From: Spirochaetaceae bacterium
GTDB taxonomy: Bacteria; Spirochaetota; Spirochaetia; Treponematales; Breznakiellaceae
Length of the DNA stretch: 7,463 bases
Direction of reading: 5' to 3'
NCBI GenBank assembly: GCA_031278575.1
Contig: JAITKD010000167.1
Location: 1 to 7,463, forward strand
The notes beneath the pieces are model-generated. The model ran no database searches. It saw nothing but the letters and a program-made list of their open reading frames with translations, and was not told where the DNA came from. The position numbers and the translations under genes are program-made. The first letter of the stretch is position 1; every line of letters starts with the position of its first letter. This document shows positions 1 through 5,773 of the stretch, piece after piece.

Positions 1-29
1 ACAGCGTCTCCGGGGAACCGCGTCAGCCC

Positions 30-371
30 TTACCCGATAGCCACGGAGCCGGTTTCGCCGGTTCTGATACGGATACATTCCTCAATGGGAAGCACAAAGA
101 TCTTGCCGTCCCCGATCTCGCCGCTCCGGGCGCCCCGGATAATGGCGTCGATGGTGGGTTTGACGAAATTATCGTTTACCGCGATTTCCACCCGGACTTT
201 CTTCAATAAATTCACCTCAATTTCAACGCCCCGGTATTGTTCGGTGTAGCCCTTTTGCTGACCGCATCCCATGGCGTTGGTTACCGAAATCTTGTAAACT
301 TCGGCCTTGTAAAGTTCCTGCTTAACCTCATTCAACACATGAGGCTGTATATACGCAATAATCAGTTTCAT
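30..371 (-). CDS. glnK: P-II family nitrogen signal protein, GlnK/GlnB type
   Basis: Small trimeric signal protein that senses 2-oxoglutarate and ATP/ADP and, when encoded beside amtB, normally docks on the ammonium channel to close it. The 113 residues align without gaps to E. coli GlnB over most of their length: the T-loop region [12 protein letters not shown] lies at 37-48, and the C-terminal signature S-x3-GDGKIFV at 83-93 with Lys90, Arg101 and Arg103 of the nucleotide site is intact. Gln39, Lys40 and Tyr46 are kept, but position 51, the tyrosine uridylylated in enteric P-II proteins, is Ile (Y46-R-G-V-E-I51). Signalling by GlnD-type uridylylation at this residue is therefore impossible; ligand-driven control remains possible. 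The start is ATG with AAGGAGG just upstream, and the gene lies 11 bases after amtB, so it is co-transcribed. The order amtB-glnK is the reverse of the common one. Confident on family; glnK rather than glnB rests on the amtB linkage. Confidence 0.95.
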   Translation of the reverse strand: MKLIIAYIQPHVLNEVKQELYKAEVYKISVTNAMGCGQQKGYTEQYRGVEIEVNLLKKVRVEIAVNDNFVKPTIDAIIRGARSGEIGDGKIFVLPIEECIRIRTGETGSVAIG

Positions 372-377
372 TTTGCG

Positions 378-384
378 CCTCCTT
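378..384 (-). promoter_or_regulatory. Ribosome binding site of glnK
   Basis: AAGGAGG on the minus strand, 6 bases before the glnK ATG. It overlaps the amtB stop codon (383-385), so ribosomes finishing amtB uncover the glnK site, which suggests coupled translation of the channel and its regulator. Confidence 0.85.
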
Positions 385-1702
385 ACATGTTGCTAAAGAT
401 CTGGAAGCCCGTATAGGCTTCGGCCTTGTGTTCGGTTATATCGAGACCCACCAGTTCTTCCTTGGGGCTGACCCGGAGACCGGTGATGGCCTTGATCACC
501 AGGAAGAGGATGAGGCTCGTCAGGGCCGCCCATGCCCCGACGGAGACTATTCCCAGGGCCTGAACCCCAAGCTGGGCAAGGCCGCCGCCGTGGAGCAGCC
601 CCACCGCGGTCCCTTCCACATTACCCCAGATCCCCACCGCCAGGGTACCCCAGATACCGCAGCTCAGGTGTACCGAGGAGGCCCCCACGGGGTCGTCAAT
701 TTTGAGGACCTTGTCGATAAATTCAACCGAAAGGACCACCAGCGCCCCGCCGATAAGACCGATGACAATAGCCGCGCCGGGGGAAACCACCCCGCAGGGG
801 GCGGTAATAGCCACAAGGCCCGCCAGGGCGCCGTTCATGGTCATGGACGCATCGGGCTTTTTGAACCAGAGCCAGGAGAAGATCAGGGCGGCGATGGCTC
901 CCGCGGAAGCCGCCAGGGTCGTGGTAACGCAGACCCGGGCGATGTCAGGGCTGGTTCCCGAAAGGGTGGACGCTCCGTTAAACCCGTACCAGCCGAACCA
1001 GAGGAGGAATACCCCCAGCATAGCCAGGGGGATATTGTGCCCCGGAAAGGCTTTGACCGATATGGTCCCGTCCGCTCCCTTTACGTATTTGCCCTGCCGG
1101 GGGCCGAGGACCAGGGCGCCCATCAGCGCCGCCCATCCGCCTACGGAATGGACCACCGTGGAACCGGCAAAGTCGTGGAACCCAAGATTCGCCAGCCAGC
1201 CCCCGCCCCAGATCCAGTGACCGGAGATGGGATAGATTATCGCCGATATAAAACAGGTATAAATAAGGTATGACTTAAACTGGGTCCGTTCCGCCATAGC
1301 CCCGGAAACGATGGTTGCCGCGGTAGCCGCGAAAACGACCTGGAAAAACCAGTCCCGGTAATACGTGGGATCGTCCATAATACCCTTAAAGAAATCGGAA
1401 GTCCCGATAAGCCCCCCCAGGGCGTCCGTCCCGTACATGAAGCCCCAGCCGATTGCCCAGTACACAACGGCGCCGAAACAAAAATCCATCAGGTTTTTCA
1501 TGACGATGTTGGTGGCGTTTTTTGCCCGGGTCAGCCCGGTTTCTACCATGGCAAACCCCGCCTGCATGATGAATACCAGCGATGCCCCAAGGAACAACCA
1601 AACCATATCCATGGCGTCGTTCAGGGAAAATTCCTCCTGGGCGAAAAGGGCGCCCCCTACACACAGCAGAATGATCGCCAAGACAACAATTTTCTTTCGC
1701 AC
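383..1702 (-). CDS. amtB: Ammonium transporter AmtB with signal peptide
   Basis: Trimeric inner-membrane ammonium/ammonia channel of the Amt/Rh family. Counting from the GTG at 1702 (439 aa), a cleavable signal peptide (RKK then a hydrophobic run ending ALFA, cut near 21/22) precedes the usual eleven-helix body. Family landmarks are present: FFQVVFA with the pore phenylalanines near 120 and 124, Trp165, Asp177 and the first pore His185 (D-x7-H), WYGFN-G-AS with Phe241 and Ser245, and the second pore His345 in [10 protein letters not shown]. The C-terminal tail has the conserved V-S-x-E-E-x2-G-L-D-x2-E-H type motif that contacts P-II. The reading frame stays open upstream to a TTG at 1756 (457 aa) and an ATG at 1732, but those starts fall in or just downstream of the -24/-12 promoter, before or at the expected transcription start, and would bury the signal peptide. 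The GTG has GAGGAGG 8 bases upstream. It is followed by glnK in one operon; function as an ammonium scavenger or sensor with GlnK is inferred from this pairing. Confidence 0.93.
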   Translation of the reverse strand: MRKKIVVLAIILLCVGGALFAQEEFSLNDAMDMVWLFLGASLVFIMQAGFAMVETGLTRAKNATNIVMKNLMDFCFGAVVYWAIGWGFMYGTDALGGLIGTSDFFKGIMDDPTYYRDWFFQVVFAATAATIVSGAMAERTQFKSYLIYTCFISAIIYPISGHWIWGGGWLANLGFHDFAGSTVVHSVGGWAALMGALVLGPRQGKYVKGADGTISVKAFPGHNIPLAMLGVFLLWFGWYGFNGASTLSGTSPDIARVCVTTTLAASAGAIAALIFSWLWFKKPDASMTMNGALAGLVAITAPCGVVSPGAAIVIGLIGGALVVLSVEFIDKVLKIDDPVGASSVHLSCGIWGTLAVGIWGNVEGTAVGLLHGGGLAQLGVQALGIVSVGAWAALTSLILFLVIKAITGLRVSPKEELVGLDITEHKAEAYTGFQIFSNM

Positions 1703-1710
1703 GTTTTTGT

Positions 1711-1717
1711 CCTCCTC
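1711..1717 (-). promoter_or_regulatory. Ribosome binding site that decides the amtB start
   Basis: GAGGAGG on the minus strand, 8 bases before the GTG at 1702-1700. Neither the TTG at 1756 nor the ATG at 1732 has a comparable site, so this favours the 439-residue AmtB. Confidence 0.85.
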
Positions 1718-1738
1718 AATAAGTTGTTTCATTGTATC

Positions 1739-1756
1739 TAGCAGAAACCACGCCAA
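1739..1756 (-). promoter_or_regulatory. Sigma-54 (-24/-12) promoter of amtB-glnK
   Basis: Minus strand reads TTGGCGTGGTTTCTGCTA. Against the consensus YTGGCACGR-N3-TTGCW the invariant GG (1754-1753) and GC (1742-1741) are present at exactly the right separation, with the leading T, TGGC, the following GG and TGCT also matching; three positions differ (A to G, C to T, T to C). Predicted transcription start is near 1729, giving a leader of about 27 bases that holds the ribosome site. Sigma-54 control fits an ammonium-channel/P-II operon and the sigma-54 activator encoded just upstream. Read by eye, not tested by matrix scoring. Confidence 0.7.
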
Positions 1757-1841
1757 GTTTTAGAATAAAACTCCGTTTTTTGGAGGGAAGGGAAAAAAGA
1801 GCGAATTTTTATCGGGTTTAGCGGAAAAGCGGGGCCGAAAC

Positions 1842-1883
1842 GGGAAAGGGCCGGATCGGGCCCGCAAAATCGGGCCTTTTCCC
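1842..1883 (-). terminator. Stem-loop after nifA, possible terminator
   Basis: Arms 1842-1852 and 1873-1883 pair over 11 bases with a single G-T wobble, and the 20-base loop is itself GC-rich with a partial GGGCC/GGCCC pairing. It lies between the nifA stop and the amtB promoter, where transcription of nifA would be expected to end. On the minus strand it is followed only by a short GTTTC, so it lacks a proper U tract. A T-rich stretch (1890-1901) follows it on the plus strand, where no gene is present. Confidence 0.4.
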
Positions 1884-1923
1884 CTTCGATTTTTCATTTT
1901 TCAGAGAAAACGGACGGAATTTT

Positions 1924-1937
1924 CCTACAAAAATGTA
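1924..1937. promoter_or_regulatory. Putative operator, copy A (CC-TACA-N4-TGTA)
   Basis: CCTACAAAAATGTA on the plus strand; TACA/TGTA arms at 1926-1929 and 1934-1937. Centre is about 200 bases upstream of the predicted amtB transcription start, an enhancer-like distance for a sigma-54 promoter. It matches two further copies in this window over the same CC plus palindrome. The binding protein is not known. Confidence 0.5.
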
Positions 1938-1953
1938 TGCTAAAAATGCCATT

Positions 1954-1967
1954 CCTACATTTTTGTA
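1954..1967. promoter_or_regulatory. Putative operator, copy B (CC-TACA-N4-TGTA)
   Basis: CCTACATTTTTGTA on the plus strand, 30 bases (about three helical turns) from copy A and in the same orientation, so both would sit on about the same DNA face. It overlaps the TAG stop codon of nifA. Copies A and B are also reverse complements of each other over 12 bases and could pair as an AT-rich stem in RNA, which is the main alternative explanation. Confidence 0.5.
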
Positions 1968-3559
1968 TTTCTATAGAGGCGCCAGTTTATCCCGTAATGA
2001 TGGACCCGCAGCCCTGCCTGCCGTTCGGTGATGCCCAACTGACGGGCCGCCGCGGCCATATTACCCCCGCTGATTTTCAGGGCCTCCACGATAAGCTCCT
2101 TCTCAAGCCGGGAGAGGGCCGCCTCCAGGGTGGTGGTCGGCTCCGTGTGGGTCGAAACCGCGGATTGCAGGCTGGGGGGGAGGTTATAGGAGTGGATCAC
2201 CATGTCGGTGGAGAGGATCACCGCCCGTTCGATACAGTTTTCCAGTTCCCGGACATTTCCGGGCCAGGAATAACTGGTTAAAAGGTCGATGGCGGGGGTG
2301 GATATCCGTTTGATGAGTTTGCCGTTCTTTTCAGCGTATTTTTCCGCAAAGTGATCCGCCAAAAGGACGATGTCGCTTTTCCGTTCCCGCAGGGGGGGGA
2401 TATGCAGGGGAAAAACGTTGAGCCGGTAATAGAGGTCTTCCCGGAACTGGCCCGCGGCAACAGCCGCCTCCAAATTCCGGTTGGTCGCCACGATAAGCCT
2501 GACATCCACCTTGATCGTGGATATTCCCCCCACCCGTTCCAGTTCCCGCTCCTGAAGCACCCGGAGGAGTTTTACCTGGATCTGGGGGGACAGCTCCCCG
2601 ATTTCGTCGAGGAAAATGGTCCCCCGGTGGGCAAGCTCGAACCGGCCCTTGCGCTGGCTCACCGCCCCGGTAAAGGCCCCTTTTTCGTGGCCGAAAAGCT
2701 CGCTTTCGATGATCGATTCGGGAAGGGCCGCGCAGTTGATCTTGATCAGAACCTGCCCGGACCGTTTGGAAAGGCGGTGCAGTTCCGCGGCCACCAACTC
2801 CTTGCCGGTGCCGCTTTCCCCGGTGATAAGCACCGTGGCGTCGCTGGGGGCCACCTGGGTAAGCATTTCGTGGAGGCTCCGCATCTTCTTGCTGGTACCG
2901 ATGATGGCGCTCCCCGGCGCGATCCGTCCCCCGGGGATCTTTGGCGTCCGTTCATCCCCGGGGACATCGGAGGCTGCCTTTTCCCGGATGCGGAACTGTT
3001 CTTCCATGATCCGTTCCCGGAGTTTGGCGCTGTCCGCTATAATGGCGGACACCTGTTCCAAAAAGGACCGGTCCCCGGCCATCCGGGGTTCGGGGTCATC
3101 CCCCCGGATCCGGCGTTCCGCGCTGAGGGTTCCGATGATGCCGCCTCCGGAACGGATGGGAACGCAATAATAGGTAAGCCCCGCCATATCCTGCTTGGTC
3201 CGGCTTTTTGCCCGGTTGAGGAAATGGCCGTCCCTGGAAAGATCCGGCACGGTAATCGCGAGGCCCGACTCAAAAACCCTGCCCACCAAACCTTCTCCCA
3301 GGCGGTAGATCCCCCGCTCCTTTTCCTCCGGGGTAAGCCCGCAGGCCTCCTCGATCCGCAAGAGTCCCGTGGTCCGGTCCAGGAGGGTAACCATTCCCCA
3401 GGTCAATCCCGCCCGGATCTCCAGGAGGCTTAACACCGGCCCCAGGGCGCTTCGGAGTTCCACGTGTTTATCCAGGGTCCGGGCGATATCAAAAAGCAGC
3501 TCCAACTCGGCCTGTTTCTGATCCCGCGGCGTCGTTTCAGCCGTAATTTGAGGTTCCAT
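1955..3559 (-). CDS. nifA: NifA-like sigma-54-dependent transcriptional activator
   Basis: Enhancer-binding protein that remodels sigma-54 RNA polymerase. Order of domains in 534 residues: GAF sensor at about 20-180, with the NifA/AnfA-style stretch [14 protein letters not shown] (86-99), VPDLS, FLNR and a VPI...GTLSAER core; a charged linker (180-215); AAA+ domain with Walker A GESGTGKE (247-254), the sigma-54 contact loop GAFTGA (294-299), Walker B IFLDEI (315-320) and the LRER arginines near 391-393; then a Fis-type helix-turn-helix at about 490-525 with the [14 protein letters not shown] ending typical of NifA. There is no Cys cluster between the AAA+ and DNA-binding domains, unlike the oxygen-sensitive NifA of rhizobia, so its redox response, if any, is by another route. 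The ATG at 3559 has no clear Shine-Dalgarno sequence, suggesting weak translation. Located upstream of amtB-glnK on the same strand. Family is certain for a sigma-54 activator; NifA rather than AnfA or another nitrogen activator is likely but no nif structural gene is in view. Confidence 0.82.
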   Translation of the reverse strand: MEPQITAETTPRDQKQAELELLFDIARTLDKHVELRSALGPVLSLLEIRAGLTWGMVTLLDRTTGLLRIEEACGLTPEEKERGIYRLGEGLVGRVFESGLAITVPDLSRDGHFLNRAKSRTKQDMAGLTYYCVPIRSGGGIIGTLSAERRIRGDDPEPRMAGDRSFLEQVSAIIADSAKLRERIMEEQFRIREKAASDVPGDERTPKIPGGRIAPGSAIIGTSKKMRSLHEMLTQVAPSDATVLITGESGTGKELVAAELHRLSKRSGQVLIKINCAALPESIIESELFGHEKGAFTGAVSQRKGRFELAHRGTIFLDEIGELSPQIQVKLLRVLQERELERVGGISTIKVDVRLIVATNRNLEAAVAAGQFREDLYYRLNVFPLHIPPLRERKSDIVLLADHFAEKYAEKNGKLIKRISTPAIDLLTSYSWPGNVRELENCIERAVILSTDMVIHSYNLPPSLQSAVSTHTEPTTTLEAALSRLEKELIVEALKISGGNMAAAARQLGITERQAGLRVHHYGINWRLYRNTKM

Positions 3560-3571
3560 AGCGGCATGATA

Positions 3572-3586
3572 CTACATTTATGTAGG
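3572..3586. promoter_or_regulatory. Putative operator, copy C, in the nifA promoter
   Basis: CTACATTTATGTAG (3572-3585) is a perfect palindrome with 6-base arms and a TT centre. On the minus strand it reads CC-TACA-N4-TGTA like copies A and B. It starts 12 bases before the nifA ATG and covers the expected transcription start of the candidate nifA promoter, a position suited to repression. Autoregulation by the NifA-like protein is an inference. Confidence 0.55.
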
Positions 3587-3588
3587 TT

Positions 3589-3619
3589 TTTCTAGGGCAC
3601 GTATATCCATGATTGTCAA
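3589..3619 (-). promoter_or_regulatory. Candidate sigma-70-type promoter of nifA
   Basis: On the minus strand a perfect TTGACA (3619-3614) is followed after 19 bases by TAGAAA (3594-3589), a 4/6 match to the -10 box. The long spacer and weak -10 make this tentative. Transcription would start near 3582, inside operator copy C. I saw no correctly spaced -24/-12 element here. Confidence 0.35.
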
Positions 3620-3680
3620 CCTTTTTTTGCCAGGGCTTGTATTTATAAGGCGTTCGACAATTTTACCTTTACCGGGTTAT

Positions 3681-3700
3681 AATTGCCGAAAAAATTGCCG
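3681..3700. repeat. Short tandem direct repeat, AATTGCCG x2
   Basis: AATTGCCG at 3681-3688 and again at 3693-3700, separated by AAAA, giving a 12-base period. It lies in the divergent intergenic region upstream of the nifA promoter. It may be a regulator site or chance. Confidence 0.3.
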
Positions 3701-3757
3701 CGCAAGGGATTGGAAGGGCGCGTAAGCAGCCACGGCGCGGATCCCCGAAAAGCCCGG

Positions 3758-3779
3758 TTTCCGGCGCAAGCGCCGGAAA
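3758..3779. repeat. Perfect GC-rich inverted repeat in the divergent intergenic region
   Basis: Arms TTTCCGGCGC (3758-3767) and GCGCCGGAAA (3770-3779) are exact reverse complements with AA between them. As RNA the closing pairs would open to a small loop, leaving a very stable stem. No T run follows on either strand, so it is not a typical intrinsic terminator. It lies about 34 bases upstream of the cheW -35 box. Possible roles are a protein site, a dispersed palindromic repeat, or insulation between the divergent promoters. Confidence 0.6.
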
Positions 3780-3812
3780 TGCCCCCATGTAAAATTCCCG
3801 CCGCCCGCCGCC

Positions 3813-3843
3813 TTGACACATCCCCTCGTCTTTATGGTATAGT
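3813..3843 (+). promoter_or_regulatory. Candidate promoter of the cheW-cheB-cheR operon
   Basis: Perfect TTGACA at 3813-3818 and TATAGT (5/6 match) at 3838-3843, with a 19-base spacer that is longer than the ideal 17. Transcription would start near 3850, which puts the first possible ATG (3847) outside the message and supports the ATG at 3862 as the cheW start. Confidence 0.55.
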
Positions 3844-3852
3844 AAAATGATA

Positions 3853-3859
3853 GAGGGAG
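3853..3859 (+). promoter_or_regulatory. Ribosome binding site that decides the cheW start
   Basis: GAGGGAG just upstream of the ATG at 3862; the GAGG core is 5 bases from the start codon. The in-frame ATG at 3847 has no such site upstream and overlaps the promoter region. Confidence 0.6.
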
Positions 3860-3861
3860 CA

Positions 3862-4329
3862 ATGCCGAACGTATATTCGGAAGCGGCGGCCGCCAATAGG
3901 GAAAAATACCTGATTTTCACCATCCTGGGGAAGTTTTACACCTTCCCCTCCCGGTTTATCAGCGAGGTAACCGCTTTTAGCCATGTGTATCCCCTGCCCC
4001 TGATGCCGGATTATGTCCGGGGCATTATCAACCGTTACTCGGTGCCTTTCGCCCTTATCGATATCGGCCTGCTCACCAGGGAAACCCCCACCCCCGAAGT
4101 CAAGGTGGTAGTCCTAAAAGAATCTGTGGATAAGCTGGCCTTCCTGATTGACGATGTGGTGGATATTATCGATATTCCGGTTTCCGACATCTTAAAACTT
4201 GAACAGGGCGCGGAACGGGATGACGCTATCGATATTATCGAATCTTCCTTTGAATGGCATGACACCCATGTATTCGTCCTTGATATTCGGCGGATTATTA
4301 ACCGGTTAAAAGCCGATTTTGAGCTTTAG
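3862..4329 (+). CDS. cheW: CheW chemotaxis coupling protein
   Basis: Cytoplasmic adaptor that links methyl-accepting receptors to the CheA kinase. The 155 residues form one CheW domain: EKYLIFTILGKFYTFPSRFISEV opens the first beta-barrel half (14-36), PLPLMPDYVRGIINRYSVPFALIDI (44-68) is the usual P-x2-V-x-G-V-I-N segment, KLAFLIDDVVDIIDIPVSDI (91-110) matches the G-x2-V-D-x-V motif, and HVFVLDIRRIINRL (136-149) is the closing I-x-L-D-x2-R/K element. The normally conserved NLRG is NRYS here, a departure in the receptor/CheA contact region. An in-frame ATG at 3847 would add five residues but lies over the promoter. It heads a four-gene chemotaxis operon; cheA is not in the window. Confidence 0.88.
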   Translation: MPNVYSEAAAANREKYLIFTILGKFYTFPSRFISEVTAFSHVYPLPLMPDYVRGIINRYSVPFALIDIGLLTRETPTPEVKVVVLKESVDKLAFLIDDVVDIIDIPVSDILKLEQGAERDDAIDIIESSFEWHDTHVFVLDIRRIINRLKADFEL

Positions 4330-4337
4330 AGCGTTTT

Positions 4338-4775
4338 ATGCGGTATTTTGTATGTACCTTTGATCATTTCGCCCTGGGTATCCCCGAAGATTCCGCGGCC
4401 TCCGTCATCATCCATTCCGAAAGAGTAACCGGAACGGTCAACCGGTATGAAGGGGGGGATGTCTTTTTTTCTTTGCCCCATTTTTTCGCCCTGTCCGGCC
4501 TGACGGCCCGGCACGGTATTGTCTTGAAACCTCTGAACCACGGGGATTCCCCGGAACCTGAGGAGGGTCGGCAGGTGCTTTTGGTAAATTCCGTGGATCG
4601 GGAAGCGGATATACTCCCCGGGGATATCTACCCCCTGCCGGAACTGTTTTTGGCATCGGGGAAATTCCCCTTTTTTACCGGCATTTCCTTTGACGGCCCC
4701 GTCATGATCGTTTTTATCGATCCGGCGCTGCTTATTGCCCGGATGCTCCAGGACGCGGAAAGGGAATCGGCATGA
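4338..4775 (+). CDS. Divergent CheW-like protein
   Basis: 145 residues, about the size of a single CheW domain. Similarity is in pattern rather than in conserved motifs: RYFVCTFDHFALGIP (2-16) resembles the first CheW strands, GRQVLLVNSVDREADILPGDIYPLPELF (77-104) has the layout of the G-x-V-D-x-V...I-x-P-x-P segment, and FFTGISFDGPVMIVFIDPALLIARML (111-136) resembles the closing G-x2-x-D-G...I-x-L-D-x2-x-L-L element. The central V-x-G-V-I-N-x-R-G segment is missing or unrecognisable. It starts 8 bases after cheW with only a weak ribosome site, so coupled translation is likely, and its stop overlaps the cheB start (ATGA). It probably arose by duplication of cheW; whether it still binds CheA or receptors, or instead serves CheB/CheR, cannot be told from sequence. 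Coding status is well supported by the operon packing; the family call is moderate. Confidence 0.75.
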   Translation: MRYFVCTFDHFALGIPEDSAASVIIHSERVTGTVNRYEGGDVFFSLPHFFALSGLTARHGIVLKPLNHGDSPEPEEGRQVLLVNSVDREADILPGDIYPLPELFLASGKFPFFTGISFDGPVMIVFIDPALLIARMLQDAERESA

Positions 4776-5773
4776 TAAAAACCCTTGTTGTGGACGACAG
4801 CCCCCTGGTGCGGACGATTATCCGGGATTTTTTGGAAAGCGACGGCTCCTTTACGGTCATCGGGGAAGCGGAAAACGGCCTGGAAGGGCTGCAAAAGGCC
4901 CGGGCCCTCAAGCCGGACTTGATTACCATGGATATTGAGATGCCCGTCATGGACGGCCTTGAAGCGATCGAAGGGATCATGAAAACCATGAGCATCCCGA
5001 TTGTGGTGATCACTACCCAGGATACGGCCAAGAACGCCTACGAGGCCACGGTCAAGGGGGCCCTGGAATTTTACGCCAAGGTTAATTTTACCGCCGCCGT
5101 AAGTTCCGAAAGAAAACAGACGATCCTGGCCTCCCTCAAGCGGATATCCAGGATAAAGGAGCAGTCCCAAGCGCCGCCGGAACCGCGGCCCAACCGGGAG
5201 GTGGATGCCCGGGAGATCCGGGGGGTGGTGATCGCCGCTTCCACCGGGGGCCCTAAGGCGCTGATGTCCCTCTGCGCCGCTATCCCGGAGGAGTTTCCCG
5301 TGCCGATAGTCCTGGTTCAACACAATTCCTCGGGGTTTGACGCGGGGTTCGCCCAATGGCTCAACGATTATACCCCCCTTGCCGTAAAACTTGCGGAGAA
5401 TCGGGAAAGCCCCGAAAAGGGAAAACTCTACGTGGCCCCCACGGATAAACACCTGATCCTGGCGGGAGGACGTTTTTTGTTGGACGACGGGGAGCCGGTA
5501 CACAGCCAAAAACCCGCGGCGGACGTTCTTTTTAAAAGCGCCGCCGAATGTTGGGGCCCCCGGACCATTTCGGTGGTCCTTACCGGAATGGGCGCCGACG
5601 GCGCCGAAGGCACCCGGTATATCCGGCAGGCCGGGGGGATCACCATTGCCCAGGACGAAGAATCCTCCATGATCTACGGTATGCCCCTGGCGGCCTTTGA
5701 GACCGGTTGCGTGGACATGGTTTTGCCCCTGGGCGAGATTTCCGAGCAGCTTATCAAACTTACCCAACCATGA
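4772..5773 (+). CDS. cheB: CheB chemotaxis response regulator and protein-glutamate methylesterase
   Basis: Removes methyl groups from (and deamidates) chemoreceptor glutamates when phosphorylated by CheA, resetting receptor sensitivity. Receiver domain 1-125: acidic pair Asp8/Asp9, phosphoacceptor Asp54 in MDIEMPVMDG, Thr81 and Lys103. A Pro/Arg-rich linker runs from about 128 to 148. The methylesterase domain (149-333) has the catalytic triad Ser157 in AASTGGP, His184 in LVQHNSSGF, and Asp276 in LTGMGADGAEG, followed by the classic GGITIAQDEESSMIYGMP...VDMVLPLGEI ending. Two unusual points: the normally near-invariant HMP after the catalytic His is HNS, and the receiver KP is KV. The length of 333 fits the family. 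The ATG overlaps the preceding stop (ATGA), and AAGGGA lies about 7 bases upstream. Its own stop overlaps the cheR start, so CheB and CheR should be made in step. Confidence 0.96.
   Translation: MIKTLVVDDSPLVRTIIRDFLESDGSFTVIGEAENGLEGLQKARALKPDLITMDIEMPVMDGLEAIEGIMKTMSIPIVVITTQDTAKNAYEATVKGALEFYAKVNFTAAVSSERKQTILASLKRISRIKEQSQAPPEPRPNREVDAREIRGVVIAASTGGPKALMSLCAAIPEEFPVPIVLVQHNSSGFDAGFAQWLNDYTPLAVKLAENRESPEKGKLYVAPTDKHLILAGGRFLLDDGEPVHSQKPAADVLFKSAAECWGPRTISVVLTGMGADGAEGTRYIRQAGGITIAQDEESSMIYGMPLAAFETGCVDMVLPLGEISEQLIKLTQP

Noticed and set aside
428..1273. Plus-strand open frames opposite amtB
   Set aside because: Translation is hydrophilic and Gly/Arg/Pro-rich without domain signals; the opposite frame is a complete Amt channel.
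1864..1879. AGGCCCGATTTTGCG on the minus strand as a second sigma-54 promoter for amtB
   Set aside because: The GG and GC are one base too close and it lies within the hairpin, far from the amtB start; the element at 1739-1756 is better in every respect.
2351..3433. 360-codon open frame on the plus strand opposite nifA
   Set aside because: Low-complexity Gly/Pro/Asp-rich translation, no ribosome site, entirely within the NifA-like gene, which has every AAA+ motif.
3615..3633. TGGCA near the nifA promoter as a possible sigma-54 element
   Set aside because: On the minus strand the downstream element is TTGA rather than TTGC and lies two bases too far away, so the -24/-12 spacing is wrong.
3669..3923. 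84-codon minus-strand open frame across the divergent intergenic region
   Set aside because: It runs through the cheW start, its promoter and the palindrome, has no ribosome site and resembles no known protein.
4628..5767. 379-codon open frame on the minus strand opposite cheB
   Set aside because: The product is rich in Gly, Pro, Arg and His with no domain pattern, as expected for the complement of a GC-rich coding frame; cheB on the other strand has full catalytic motifs.
5707..5769. Upstream in-frame start for cheR
   Set aside because: It would overlap 67 bases of cheB, has no ribosome site, and the extra 21 residues read as an out-of-frame copy of cheB; the ATG at 5770 overlaps the cheB stop in the usual coupled manner.
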